A program made the translations under genes and the position numbers. From assembly GCA_016713785.1 (NCBI GenBank), contig JADJOM010000001.1, positions 186,001-250,000 of the forward strand: 64,000 nucleotides of DNA, given 5' to 3'. Shown here piece by piece: positions 34,515 to 42,372 of this stretch. The notes under the pieces were generated by a model. It made no database searches. It saw only the letters and a list, made by a program, of their open reading frames with translations, and was not told the origin of the DNA. The stretch comes from Gemmatimonadota bacterium (GTDB lineage Bacteria > Gemmatimonadota > Gemmatimonadetes > Gemmatimonadales > GWC2-71-9). Every line of letters starts with the position of its first letter. Positions within the stretch are counted from its first letter, which is position 1.

Positions 34515-34967
34515 ATGACACCAGTAGCCCAATCGGCCCTGCTTGCCCTCCCCGGGATCGGCTTGGCGCTCCACGCCGTTCGCCAACGCCGAAGGGGCCT
34601 GTTGGCTTCATCCTGGCCAGTCGCGCCCGGCGTGGTCGGATCTGGCTCCATCAGAGAGGTTGGGCTGGGAGACATCCTGCGGTTTCGCCCCTATCTGACC
34701 TACACGTACTGCGTCAACGGCACGTGGTATCTCGGGGACCGGATCCGCTTCGGTGCGACACCAGAGTCCTTCTTGCCCTGGGTCGCAGGCTGGTGGCTCG
34801 ACCGGCACTATCCGAAAGGCCGGGCGGTGCAGGTGGCGTACAACCCGGCCGATCCCGCGGACGCTGTGCTTCAGCCCGGTGTCCCCGTGTGGACCAGCAC
34901 ACTGCTCGTCCTCGCAGTGTTGCTGGGGTTGGGCGGGGCCCTCATTCCCCTCGTGCTAGTGCCCTAG
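34515..34967 (+). CDS. DUF3592-like membrane protein (cassette gene)
   Basis: 150 residues; hydrophobic N-terminus (ALLALPGIGLALHAV) and C-terminal membrane helix (TSTLLVLAVLLGLGGALIPLVLV). The middle has the DUF3592 order: ASSWPVAPGVV, RPYLTYTYCVNGTWYLGDRIRFG, YPKGRAVQVAYNPADPADAVLQPG. DUF3592 proteins have no known activity and are usually membrane-anchored with the domain on one face. Sole gene of cassette 34497; TTAGAC matches R'' GTCTAAC. Confidence 0.88.
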   Translation: MTPVAQSALLALPGIGLALHAVRQRRRGLLASSWPVAPGVVGSGSIREVGLGDILRFRPYLTYTYCVNGTWYLGDRIRFGATPESFLPWVAGWWLDRHYPKGRAVQVAYNPADPADAVLQPGVPVWTSTLLVLAVLLGLGGALIPLVLVP

Positions 34968-34982
34968 GGGCCGGTGGGAGCG

Positions 34983-35067
34983 GTCTAACACGCGCATGGA
35001 CCTGTCAGCGCTCGGCGCATAGATTGGCGGAAGGCACAGTTCACGAGCCTCGCGCTGCAGGTCATTC
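34983..35067 (+). other. attC site 23, right end lost to an IS3 element
   Basis: R'' GTCTAAC and the left three quarters match attC 28 (CGCGCATGGACCTGTCAGCGCTCGG, CACGAGCCTCGCGCTGCAGGTCAT), then the sequence breaks at 35068 into IS DNA. The R' box is gone. Confidence 0.88.
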
Positions 35068-35093
35068 TGACCCTTCCCCCGTTTCAGGGCCGC

Positions 35094-35945
35094 TCAGGAT
35101 CGGAGGATCAGGGTTGAGGAGTGCCCCTCCTCGGGGGTGAAGCGTGCGGCGTACTCCGCTGGGGTGCTGTTCCCCAGGCTGCTGTGCGGCCGCTCGGTGT
35201 TGTACTCCTGGCGCCACTGCTCGATGCGGTGTCGGGCTTCGGCCAGCGTGGCGAAGTGGTACTGGCTGAGGCACTCGTCTCGCAGCTTGCCGTTGAAGCT
35301 CTCGATGAAACAGTTCTCCACGGGGTGGCCGGGGCGAATGAAGTCGAGGTGGATGCCCTGGCGACTGGCCCAGTGATCCAGGGCCTGACTCACGAACTCC
35401 GGCCCGTTGTCGCACACGATGGCCAGCGGCCGGCGGCGCAGCACCAGGAGCATGTCCAACGCCTCGACCACGCGCCACGCCGGCAACGACCGATCGACGA
35501 GGAGCAGCGGACACTCGCGGGTGGCGTCATCCACCAGCGTCCACACTCGGAACGGGCGGCCCTCGGCCGTCGTGTCGCGCACGAAGTCCATGCTCCAGCG
35601 CTGGTCCGGGCGGGTCGGCATCGGCGTCGGCACCCGCGACACGGCCACTCGCTTCCGCCGGGGGCGCTGGCCCACGAGCAGCCGCTCCTCCCGCACCAGC
35701 CGCTCGATCCGCTTGTGATTCACCTCCCACCCTCCCGCTGCAGCCGCCAGGTGAACCGCGGACTGCCCCAGCGCGGCTTGGCCAGCGCCAGCTCGCCCAG
35801 CCGCTGGCGCAGCGCCGTCTGGGGCGCCGCCCGCGACCGGTACTGCAGCAGCGAGCGGTGGATGCCGAGGTAGCGGCAGGCGCGCCGCAGCGGGAGCGCC
35901 CGCCGCGCACGGGTCTCGGTGACGACTGCCCGCCGCTGAGCCGGC
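35094..35945 (-). pseudogene. IS3-family OrfB, frameshifted
   Basis: Start region RRAVVTETRARRALPLRRACRYLGIHRSLLQYRSR and PRWGSPRFTWRLQREG lie in one frame; after about 35725 the frame changes to HKRIERLVREERLLVG and the integrase core (WSMDFVRDTTAEG, PLAIVCDNGPEFVS, NCFIESFNGKLRDECL, QYHFATLAEARHRIEQW). All three DDE acids remain but one frameshift separates the HTH part from the core. Confidence 0.9.
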
Positions 35946-35946
35946 G

Positions 35947-36213
35947 TCACCACTCTTTTCCCAAGGCGTCCTTCAGGACCTGGATATTCAGCGCCTGGTC
36001 CGCCACCATGCGCTTGAGCCGGCGGTTCTCGTCCTCCAAGGCCTTCAGCCGCTGCAGCTCGGCCTTGGTCATCCCACTGTACTGCCGTTTCCAGCGGTAG
36101 AAGGTGTCGAGCGCGATCCCGTGTCGCCGGATCACTTCCTTGGCGGTGACGCCCCCGGGTGCTCCAACAGGATGGCGACGATCTGCTCATCCGTGTACTT
36201 CCGTTTCCCATTC
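35947..36213 (-). pseudogene. IS3-family OrfA, frameshifted
   Basis: Begins MNGKRKYTDEQIVAILLEHPG from 36213, then an extra base shifts it; the continuation VIRRHGIALDTFYRWKRQYSGM and ENRRLKRMVADQALNIQVLKDALGKEW lies in the neighbouring frame and ends at 35947. One base removed restores a normal 88-residue OrfA. Confidence 0.88.
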
Positions 36214-36285
36214 ATGGGTCCACCTGGCCCAAGGCCGGTCAGGACCCTCCGATGCTAGCTGGCCCGGTTTCCGGGGGAAAGGTCA

Positions 36286-36389
36286 AGTACGACTCCTCCT
36301 CTGTCGCCGTAAGCATATCGTTTGGTTACCAATCATTGGGCCTGCTCTTGGAACGAATAGAGACGCGCATCGCGACTGGGTGCCAGTGA
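36286..36389 (+). pseudogene. 3' fragment of a cassette gene cut off by IS3 element B
   Basis: The last 34 codons of an unknown gene (YDSSSVAVSISFGYQSLGLL, end TGCQ). Its 5' part and the cassette start have been lost together with the R' box of attC 23. Confidence 0.65.
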
Positions 36390-36409
36390 CACAAGTGAGT
36401 TCGTGAGCC

Positions 36410-36533
36410 GGCTAACTAGCGCATGCACCTGACGTGGCGCGCATAGCCTTGCGCCGGTTCGAGACTTAGCTCAGTTTGGCGGACAGGCCTGTGTTCTTCG
36501 CCGCGCCACGCAGGTGATGCGCGGGTGTTAGGC
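36410..36533 (+). other. attC site 24
   Basis: R'' GGCTAAC, R' GTTAGGC, 124 bases; arms GCGCATGCACCTGACGTGGCGCG and CGCGCCACGCAGGTGATGCGC. Confidence 0.92.
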
Positions 36534-36618
36534 TGCTTACTCTCAGCGCAATACCTCACCTCCGGTTGCCAGGTTGGCCCCCGTGGCTACATTGTGGGCA
36601 CACCATATCTGAGCCACC

Positions 36619-36870
36619 ATGAAGACACGCATCGTTCGGATCGGCAACTCCCGGGGCATCCGGATTCCCAAGCCGCTCCTGGAGCAGGCTCGTCTCCAGG
36701 AGGAAGTCGAGCTTGAGGTTCAGGACGACCGACTGGTCATCTCCTCTTCCACCCGGCCCCGGGCCGGCTGGGAAGCGGCCTTCCGCGCGATGGCAGTGGC
36801 CGGGGACGACCAGCTTCTCGACCCCCAGACTCCCACAAGCTTTGATCGGACCGAGTGGCAATGGCGGTAG
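36619..36870 (+). CDS. MazE-like AbrB-fold antitoxin
   Basis: 83 residues. The AbrB/MazE swapped-hairpin signature is at the start: RIVRIGNSRGIRIPKPLLEQARLQEEVELEVQDDRLVI. The tail (FDRTEWQW) is the flexible part that would wrap around the toxin. The stop overlaps the next gene start. It should bind the toxin dimer and repress its own promoter; the 85 bases before it are the likely promoter. Confidence 0.93.
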   Translation: MKTRIVRIGNSRGIRIPKPLLEQARLQEEVELEVQDDRLVISSSTRPRAGWEAAFRAMAVAGDDQLLDPQTPTSFDRTEWQWR

Positions 36871-37184
36871 CCCGCTTCGAGGTCCACCTCGTGGCACTTG
36901 ATCCCACGGTCGGCGCCGAGATCCAGAAGACCCGGCCCTGCCTCGTGGTCTCGCCCGATGAGATGAACCGCCACCTCCGCACCGTAATCGTGGCCCCGAT
37001 GACTACGAAGGGCCGGTCCTACCCTACTCGCGTATCGTGCCGCTTTCGTGGCAAGCCCGGGCAGGTGGTGCTGGATCAGCTTCGCACTGTGGATACCAGC
37101 CGGCTGGTGCGGCGCCTCGGCACGCTCGACCGACCCGCCCAAGCCGCCGTTCTCAAGACGCTTGGCGAGATGTTCGCGCCATAG
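36855..37184 (+). CDS. MazF-family endoribonuclease toxin
   Basis: 109 residues (107 from the second ATG at 36861). PemK/MazF fold: FEVHLVALDPTVGAEIQKTRPCLVVSPDEMN, TVIVAPMTTKGRSYPTRV, PGQVVLDQLRTVDTSRLVRRLG. MazF cuts mRNA at short sequences and arrests growth when free. With its antitoxin it fills cassette 36528-37306 (TTAGGC with R'' GCCTAAC). All motif residues expected for activity (Arg in KTRPCLV, Thr in PMTT) are present. Confidence 0.95.
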   Translation: MAMAVARFEVHLVALDPTVGAEIQKTRPCLVVSPDEMNRHLRTVIVAPMTTKGRSYPTRVSCRFRGKPGQVVLDQLRTVDTSRLVRRLGTLDRPAQAAVLKTLGEMFAP

Positions 37185-37186
37185 CA

Positions 37187-37313
37187 GCCTAACCAGCGCA
37201 TGGACGCAGTCGGAGCGCGGCCGTCCGCTGGTGCCGGGCTGGCACCACCAGGCGTCGCACCGTAGGTTTCCCAGCCCGCGCCGCGCTCCGCTGGTCATGC
37301 GCGGGCGTTATAC
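37187..37313 (+). other. attC site 25
   Basis: R'' GCCTAAC, R' GTTATAC, 127 bases; arms GCGCATGGACGCAGTCGGAGCGCGG and CCGCGCTCCGCTGGTCATGCGC. Confidence 0.92.
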
Positions 37314-37350
37314 GGCTTGAGTGGTGCCGCCGTTCCCCGTCGAGGTTCCA

Positions 37351-37821
37351 ATGCCAGCCCCTGCCAAGCCAGCCACTCCCGTCCAACAGTTGCGAGCGTC
37401 GGTCAAGCCGTTTGATCCGCCAGTCCAGCGCCTCATTCGCGCCACGCGCGCGGCTCTTCGCCGCGCCTTTCCCACCGCGAACGAACTGGTCTACGACGGC
37501 TACAACTTCCTAGCGATCGGGTTCTGCTCCGCCCTCAATGCTTCGTCCTGCCTGGCCTCCGTGGCCGCGCAGGCGCGCGGCGTGTCGATCTCCTTCTACC
37601 ACGGCTCCCGACTCCCAGATCCGACACATCGCCTCGAGGGGACGGGCAAGCAGAATCGCTTTGTCCGCGTCACCAGTGTTGCGGTGCTCAAGGAACCCGC
37701 CGTGCAACAGCTCCTCCGCGCGGCCGCCAAGGATGTAGCGCCACCCTTAGCGAAGACGGGTAAAGGTCAGCTGATCATCAAGTCGGTCGTCCAAGAGCGT
37801 CGGAGCAGAAGCGCCGTATAA
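37351..37821 (+). CDS. DUF1801 domain protein, second cassette paralogue
   Basis: 156 residues from ATG 37351 (a GTG at 37321 would add 10). Same order as the gene at 15568: TANELVYDGYNFLAIGF, SVAAQARGVSISFYHGSRLPDP, GTGKQNRFVRVTS and IKSVV. The two proteins agree in motif and length but differ widely in sequence, and sit on different attC types, so they were collected separately. The reaction is unknown. The stop (TAA) is inside the R'' box GTATAAC, which matches the cassette's own unusual TTATAC start. Confidence 0.9.
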   Translation: MPAPAKPATPVQQLRASVKPFDPPVQRLIRATRAALRRAFPTANELVYDGYNFLAIGFCSALNASSCLASVAAQARGVSISFYHGSRLPDPTHRLEGTGKQNRFVRVTSVAVLKEPAVQQLLRAAAKDVAPPLAKTGKGQLIIKSVVQERRSRSAV

Positions 37822-37943
37822 CGACCGCATGCACTTGACGGGGCGCGGCCAACGGATTGTTCGGGGGGCTGGCACCGGCCGCCGGCTTCCCCCATACTGA
37901 TGCGCACTTGCCGCGTCCCCGCAAGTGATGCGGGGCGTTAGAC
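37816..37943 (+). other. attC site 26
   Basis: R'' GTATAAC, R' GTTAGAC, 128 bases. The A/T variant in R'' is matched by TTATAC at 37308, which proves the cassette limits. Confidence 0.93.
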
Positions 37944-38376
37944 GGCGGAGAAGCACTCCCCAGTGAGGCATGTCGCCGCGAATGTGATACTGGGCCCGCG
38001 CATGGCCAAGCGGCCCAGGCCGCACACTGGATCAGCATGGACCGTTCCCCGTGCCCGCCGCACCCCAGTCTCGATGGCACCCACCTCGGCCTGGCCAGTC
38101 GCGCGCCCGCCAGGGGTCCGGGCCGCCAAGCGGCCGATCGGGCGGGACTTCGCCACCGCAGCCCACGACGGCCGCCCGCCGGCCCTCTGTCCAGCCGCCG
38201 CCGATCCCGGTGTCCGCGTGGTACCCCGGCGCAGCCCCTGCACGACCCCTGACGCCGTCTAACATCCGCATGCAGCAGCCAGGGCGCGGCCGTCCGCTGG
38301 TGCCGGGCTGGCACCACCAGGCGTCGCACCGTAGGTTTCCCAGCCCGCGCCGCGCTCCGCTGGTCATGCGCGGGCG
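37938..38376 (+). repeat. 439-bp repeated cassette, copy 8
   Basis: 439 bp. The body resembles copy 7, but its attC has a foreign right half (see the attC entry). Plus frame open. Confidence 0.93.
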
Positions 38377-38382
38377 TTAGCC
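38257..38382 (+). other. attC site 27, chimeric
   Basis: R'' GTCTAAC, R' GTTAGCC. The left part (CATCCGCATGCAGCAGCCAGGGCGCGGCC) is of the repeat-cassette type; from GTCCGCTGGTGCC onward it equals the right part of attC 25. The two arms no longer pair perfectly. Confidence 0.88.
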
Positions 38383-38403
38383 CGCACACACCTGAGGCCC
38401 TCA

Positions 38404-38892
38404 GTGACAGCTTGGACCCGATTCGCGCTCGGCGCGGGTGCTTTCGTCATGGCAACGGCCTGCGCCCACCGGCTGGCACTATCAGATCGCGCGCACTGGA
38501 TCACTCTCACTCGCCAACAGTCCAAGCGCGACTGGGGTTATAACATTTTCCTTGATACGCTGAGCGCTCGTCAGCGCGGGGCCCAGCGCTTCGAGGTGTG
38601 GACTGTCCACGAGTACGACACTGCCATGGTAGACACCGCTGGCGCGCGGTTTCCTACCGAAGCTTTTCGCTATCAACTAGACTGCGTGACACTTGGCATG
38701 CGACCACTGGAGGTTGTGCGCTACGACACGTCGAAGGCCCGCGTCGTGTCCCGGAACACGAATCCCCAAACACCTGCCGGTCCGGGCAAGGAGTTTGTGC
38801 CACCGCGGGGCAGTGTTGCTCGAGCCGTCGCGAGGCATACGTGCGCGGCCTTGCGCCACGAGCCTTGGCGTTTCAGCTACGACGATGAGTAG
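38404..38892 (+). CDS. Small cassette-encoded lipoprotein
   Basis: 162 residues from a GTG at 38404; signal peptide with lipobox MATAC (Cys 20). The mature part holds WGYNIFLDTLSARQRGAQRFEVWTVHEYD and LDCVTLGMRPLEVVRYD, a mixed beta pattern resembling surface-adhesin protein E-like small lipoproteins, and a C-terminal RHTCAALRHEPW. Two Cys in the mature part may form a disulfide. The family is not certain. Sole gene of cassette 38377; TTAGCC pairs with R'' GGCTAAC. Confidence 0.75.
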   Translation: MTAWTRFALGAGAFVMATACAHRLALSDRAHWITLTRQQSKRDWGYNIFLDTLSARQRGAQRFEVWTVHEYDTAMVDTAGARFPTEAFRYQLDCVTLGMRPLEVVRYDTSKARVVSRNTNPQTPAGPGKEFVPPRGSVARAVARHTCAALRHEPWRFSYDDE

Positions 38893-38911
38893 GTCTGGTG
38901 CCGGTCATGCG

Positions 38912-39009
38912 GGCTAACAAGCGCATGGACCTGTCAGCGCTCGGCAACTAGGATTGCTCAAGGGAAGCTCACGAGCCTCGCGCTGCAGGTCATGCGCAGG
39001 CCGTTAGAC
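38912..39009 (+). other. attC site 28
   Basis: R'' GGCTAAC, R' GTTAGAC, 98 bases. Nearly the same as the truncated attC 23. Confidence 0.92.
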
Positions 39010-39103
39010 CGCATCGCCCTGACATTCACGCCGCCCTCTGCTGCACCCCTCGCCCGGCCCACTCAGACTTGCCTCGACCCTACAACGTACATACATTGGG
39101 CCC

Positions 39104-39400
39104 ATGAGCGACCTTCGCTTCACTTGGGATCCGCGCAAGGCCGCCACCAATGCCCGCAAGCATGGGGTAACGTTCGAAGAGGCCCAGACGGCCTTTGCCG
39201 ATGAGCACGGCCTGCTGCTCGACGATCCAGAGCACTCCGGCACCGAGGAACGCTTCATTCTTCTCGGTCTCAGTGCCGCGCTCCACCTCCTCGTGGTCGT
39301 GCACTGCTACCGCACACCGGAGGATATCATTCGCCTGATCTCTGCCCGCAAAGCAACGCGGGTGGAGCGGCGGGCATACACGGATAGGTGGGATCAATGA
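39104..39400 (+). CDS. brnT: BrnT-family ribonuclease toxin
   Basis: 98 residues. BrnT pattern from the start: RFTWDPRKAATNARKHGVTFEEAQTAF, then DDPEHSGTEERFILLGLS and the closing RLISARKATRVERRAY. BrnT is a RelE-fold ribonuclease; the His of RKHGV and the Arg residues of the C-terminal strand that matter for activity are present. Its stop overlaps the brnA start (ATGA). Toxin-first order is normal for this family. Confidence 0.95.
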   Translation: MSDLRFTWDPRKAATNARKHGVTFEEAQTAFADEHGLLLDDPEHSGTEERFILLGLSAALHLLVVVHCYRTPEDIIRLISARKATRVERRAYTDRWDQ

Positions 39401-39630
39401 AACGAGAGTACGATTTCTCAAAGGCGCGGGCCAACCCCTACGCCGCCAAGCTCAAGCAGTCCGTGACGATTCGCCTTGATCGGCCGACGATCGCCTACTT
39501 CAAGGACCTAGCCGAAGAGACCGGGATTGCATACCAAACCCTGATCAATCTCTACCTGCGCGATTGCGCGGCCAGTGGGCGCAAGCTCAACCTTCAGTGG
39601 CGGCCTTCAAAGGCTGCTGCGGGGCGTTAG
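39397..39630 (+). CDS. brnA: BrnA-family antitoxin
   Basis: 77 residues from ATG 39397. Ribbon-helix-helix/CopG-like: REYDFSKARANPYAAKL, VTIRLDRPTIAYFKDLAEETGIAYQTLINLYLRDC. It binds the BrnT dimer and the brnTA promoter. The last ten residues (RPSKAAAGR) are coded by what should be the cassette's attC, and the stop (TAG) lies inside the R' box GTTAGGT; a normal attC is missing here. Confidence 0.93.
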   Translation: MKREYDFSKARANPYAAKLKQSVTIRLDRPTIAYFKDLAEETGIAYQTLINLYLRDCAASGRKLNLQWRPSKAAAGR

Positions 39631-39632
39631 GT
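39585..39632 (+). other. attC site 29, minimal or degenerate
   Basis: R' GTTAGGT is clear. The best R'' is GCTCAAC about 40 bases upstream, and the only stem is GCGGCCTT with AAGGCTGC. The cassette's expected R'' GTCTAAC is absent, so this may be a remnant. Confidence 0.5.
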
Positions 39633-39673
39633 TGCTGCACCTCCGGGCCCATAGTGGCGCACTGCCGCATGGT

Positions 39674-40528
39674 ATGGATTTCACACACATGGAACCACGA
39701 CGGCTGGTCTGGGACGGACCGCAGGGGCCTGACGAGTTCGTACTCGCGTGGGTACCTGGGACCTCAGGGGCCTCCTATACATTTGGCCACGGCCCGCATC
39801 AGCGATCGTTCGAGGTGGCGGGCTTCTTCCTCGGCACCACACCAGTCACTCAGGCGCTCTGGGCGCACGTCACTGGCACCAATCCGGCCGTGCATCAGGG
39901 TCCGCGGCACCCCGTCGAGAATGTCTCCTGGGACCAGATCGCGGGACCCGGCGGCTTTCTCGACCGTCTCAATGCCAGCGACCTCCTGCCAGCCATGGCG
40001 GCGGGCGATGCGACCTTGCGCTTCCGCCTGCCTTCAGAAGTCGAGTGGGAATTCGCGGCCCGTGGGGGTCCTCATTGGCAAGACGATCTTGCCTTTAGTG
40101 GGAGCAATGACCCCGATGCGGTGGCGTGGTATGGACCACGCTGGGGACGGGCCGATCAGGCCTTGGTGGGGCTTCTTGGCTGGCAGGCAGGATGGCGACT
40201 GGCGAACCGCGCGCGGAAAGTACTGCCACGCCCCACCCGCACTCACCCGGTAGGGGCCAAAGCGCCGAACCAACTCGGCCTGTATGACATGTCCGGCAAC
40301 GTTTGGGAGTGGTGTCAGGACATGTGCACCGGGGACCTCCAGGCCCTCTCGCGCGACGGGCGCCCGTACCCTGGGCCCGGCACGGAACGGCGGCTCCGAG
40401 GCGGCTGCCATCACAGCTGGGATCTCCACTGCCGTGTGTGGTGGCGCTATGGGCTCGAGCCAGGCGGTCACGACGACTGCCTCGGCTTCCGAGTGGCCCT
40501 CGCGCCGCCGTGGTCGGCAGCAACCTAA
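39674..40528 (+). CDS. SUMF1/formylglycine-generating-enzyme-like protein
   Basis: 284 residues from ATG 39674 (39689 is an alternative). The whole length is a SUMF1 (FGE-sulfatase) domain: GPHQRSFEVAGFFLGTTPVTQALWAHVTGTNPA, HPVENVSWDQIAGPGGFLDRLNA, RFRLPSEVEWEFAARGG, NQLGLYDMSGNVWEWCQD, LRGGCHHS and DCLGFRVAL. The family includes activators of sulfatases and iron enzymes that make sulfoxides; many members only bind. The Cys pair needed for sulfatase activation is not clearly in place. No sulfatase is nearby. The stop lies in the R'' box. Confidence 0.92.
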   Translation: MDFTHMEPRRLVWDGPQGPDEFVLAWVPGTSGASYTFGHGPHQRSFEVAGFFLGTTPVTQALWAHVTGTNPAVHQGPRHPVENVSWDQIAGPGGFLDRLNASDLLPAMAAGDATLRFRLPSEVEWEFAARGGPHWQDDLAFSGSNDPDAVAWYGPRWGRADQALVGLLGWQAGWRLANRARKVLPRPTRTHPVGAKAPNQLGLYDMSGNVWEWCQDMCTGDLQALSRDGRPYPGPGTERRLRGGCHHSWDLHCRVWWRYGLEPGGHDDCLGFRVALAPPWSAAT

Positions 40529-40653
40529 CTGGCGCTTGGACTTGCCGGGCGCAAGTATCGCCGGAGCCCATGCTACGCTCGCTCTCGGCGCGGTCGCCCG
40601 TCCACTCCGCGGGGCCGCCCCAGCGCCCGCAAGTCAAGCGCCGACTGTTAGGC
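40523..40653 (+). other. attC site 30
   Basis: R'' ACCTAAC, R' GTTAGGC, 131 bases; arms GGCGCTTGGACTTGCCGGGCGC and GCGCCCGCAAGTCAAGCGCC. Confidence 0.92.
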
Positions 40654-40664
40654 CGCATCCGTGC

Positions 40665-41102
40665 TCACGGCAGTTTCACACGGTTCCCCGTCATGTCCAC
40701 CACGATTGGTCCGTCGCTCGGCGCTCCGCCCGCGTCGTAGAATTGCGCGCTCGCGCCGCCGTTCAGACTGTCGCCCTTCACAGCGACCGCAAAGCTGATT
40801 TCGCCTCGGCCGATGTATCCGTGGGTCTCCCGATCTGCTCGGATCTCTACCCACTTCCCGCGAATGCTGTCGCCATCCACCGCCCAGATCCCCTTCCCGT
40901 CACTGTCGCTTGTGCGCGCGTTTCCGGCATCAGGATTCGCCTGCTGCATCGTGCCGTCGCCGTTGAACACATACATGTGATACTGGAACGGCGCGCTGGA
41001 GTGGCGGACCACCCAGACGCCCACAATGGGGCTCGGCTTTGGACTCGTGGCGCACGCGAGAACACCCGCCACGCCGATAGCCGCCAGGCCGTTCTTACGC
41101 AT
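40665..41102 (-). CDS. Minus-strand cassette lipoprotein
   Basis: 145 residues from ATG 41102; signal peptide with lipobox AGVLAC (Cys 17). Mature pattern: SPIVGVWVVRHSSAPFQYHMYVFNGDGTMQQANPD, KGIWAVDGDSIRGKWVEI, then ISFAVAVKGDSLNGGASAQFYD, which looks like a small eight-stranded lipocalin-like barrel (GVW at the start, GDG turn, final strand VVDMTGNRVKL). Function unknown. It runs against the array, so it needs its own promoter within 41103-41190. Confidence 0.78.
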   Translation of the reverse strand: MRKNGLAAIGVAGVLACATSPKPSPIVGVWVVRHSSAPFQYHMYVFNGDGTMQQANPDAGNARTSDSDGKGIWAVDGDSIRGKWVEIRADRETHGYIGRGEISFAVAVKGDSLNGGASAQFYDAGGAPSDGPIVVDMTGNRVKLP

Positions 41103-41189
41103 AGGAATCGCCAGTTGGAGGTAGTGGTAGGACGCCACGTCGGCCTATGGTACTCGTGATCAAGGCCATCCGCTACTACCAAGGATGCG

Positions 41190-41317
41190 CCCTAACATCC
41201 GCATGACGTTGCCAGGGCGCGGCCAAAGGCTTGTGTTGGGGCTGGCACGACCTGCCGAGGACCCTCATACTGCAGTGAGACGCGCCGCGGCCCTGCAACT
41301 TATGCGGGGCGTTAGCC
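41190..41317 (+). other. attC site 31
   Basis: R'' CCCTAAC (first base off consensus), R' GTTAGCC, 128 bases; arms CCGCATGACGTTGCCAGGGCGCGG and CCGCGGCCCTGCAACTTATGCGG. Confidence 0.88.
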
Positions 41318-41353
41318 AGCCGACACAACCTGGTGAGGAATGGAGCAGTGCCG

Positions 41354-41842
41354 ATGAGCACCACTGGCGTGCAGTCAGAGACCCATCGAGCACTCACGGC
41401 GTTAGCCGCCATGCCGAGGCAGATTGTCCGCATCGCACGCGGCTGCAACGACCTCCAGCTTCACCGGAACCCCGCACCCGGTGCCTGGTCGGCGCGCGAC
41501 ATCCTGGCGCATTTGCGGGCCTGCGCCGAAGTGTGGGGTCGGAGCATTGACCGGATGATCACGGAGGATCAGCCGACCATTCGGTACATCTCGCCGCGGG
41601 GTTGGATCAAGCGCACGAACTATCTGGAGCAGAGCTTTCGCGATTCCTTGCGAGCATTCTCGGAGGCACGCGTGGGCTTCGTCGATCGACTGAGTTCCCT
41701 GGAGCCGGCCGCTTGGTCTCGTGGCGCCACCTTCAGTGGAGCGCGGACGGGGGCGGACGCGACAGTGCTGGGTTACGCCAGACGCATTCTCGATCACGAA
41801 GCGGTACACCTAGACCAGATACGTCGGACTCTCGGTCGGTGA
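41354..41842 (+). CDS. DinB-like protein (cassette gene)
   Basis: 162 residues from ATG 41354. DinB/YfiT-like four-helix bundle pattern: ALAAMPRQIVRIARGCNDLQLHRNPAPGAWSARDILAHLRACAEVW, with the first metal His in ILAHL, and AEVWGRSI; the last helix has ILDHEAVHLDQI with the second and third His. The three-His set is complete, which suggests metal binding, perhaps thiol transfer. Its function in the cell is not known. It is the only gene of cassette 41312-41990. Confidence 0.9.
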   Translation: MSTTGVQSETHRALTALAAMPRQIVRIARGCNDLQLHRNPAPGAWSARDILAHLRACAEVWGRSIDRMITEDQPTIRYISPRGWIKRTNYLEQSFRDSLRAFSEARVGFVDRLSSLEPAAWSRGATFSGARTGADATVLGYARRILDHEAVHLDQIRRTLGR

Positions 41843-41868
41843 CACTATTGCTATTCACGCTTGCGGCT

Positions 41869-41997
41869 GGCTAACAACCGCGTGAAGTTGCCAGGGCGCG
41901 GCCAACGGGTTGTGTAGGGGGCTGGCACCACCTGCGGCTGTCCCCCATACTCAGGTCAACGCGCCGCGGCCCTGCAGCTGATGCGGGAGCGTTATGC
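41869..41997 (+). other. attC site 32
   Basis: R'' GGCTAAC, R' GTTATGC, 129 bases; arms CCGCGTGAAGTTGCCAGGGCGCGG and CCGCGGCCCTGCAGCTGATGCGG. Confidence 0.92.
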
Positions 41998-42015
41998 CGC
42001 GGTAGGGGGTCCAAG

Positions 42016-42360
42016 CTAGGCGGCCGTGCGGGACCGGTGGCCCGCGCGCTTCGTGGGCTTACCCACGGATAGCAGTGCTTCGGGGTGCGCAGCCGCCACT
42101 CGGAGCAACACCTTGGCCGGTCCGTCAGGAGCTCGTCGGCCTTGTTCCCAGTTCTGCAACGTCCCGGTGCTGATGCCAAGCAACGCTGCGAACTTCGCCT
42201 GGCTCAGGCCAAACTGACGCCGCAGGGCCACAATCTGCCCCGCTCCTGTGCCCACGAGGTCCTCCGCCCGGGTGACCCGGCCCGGCTTCCGCCGACCAGC
42301 CTGGATGTCCTTCATCTGCTTCACGCTGGCGACCAGTTCCTCGAAAAGCTCTTTACGCAT
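42016..42360 (-). CDS. HigA/NadS-like HTH antitoxin
   Basis: 114 residues. C-terminal HTH_XRE domain: IVALRRQFGLSQAKFAALLGISTGTLQNWEQGRRAPDGPAKVLLRVAAAHPEAL. The N-terminal 45 residues (ELFEELVASVKQMKDIQAGRRKPGRV) probably bind the toxin. A strong Shine-Dalgarno (AAAGGAGGAG) precedes it, 12 bases after the toxin stop. It should repress the operon, perhaps through the inverted repeat at 42700-42719. Toxin-first order as in higBA. Confidence 0.92.
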   Translation of the reverse strand: MRKELFEELVASVKQMKDIQAGRRKPGRVTRAEDLVGTGAGQIVALRRQFGLSQAKFAALLGISTGTLQNWEQGRRAPDGPAKVLLRVAAAHPEALLSVGKPTKRAGHRSRTAA

Positions 42361-42372
42361 TCTCTCCTCCTT

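Larger units (their letters stand above)
35068..36285 (-). mobile_element. IS3-family insertion sequence B
   Basis: The ends are inverted repeats: TGACCCTTCCCCCG...TTTCAGGGCC at the left and, reading inward from the right, TGACCTTTCCCCCGGAAACCGGGCC. No target duplication (left CATTC, right AGTAC), and the flanks belong to different cassettes, so a deletion or IS-IS recombination removed what lay between. Confidence 0.88.
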
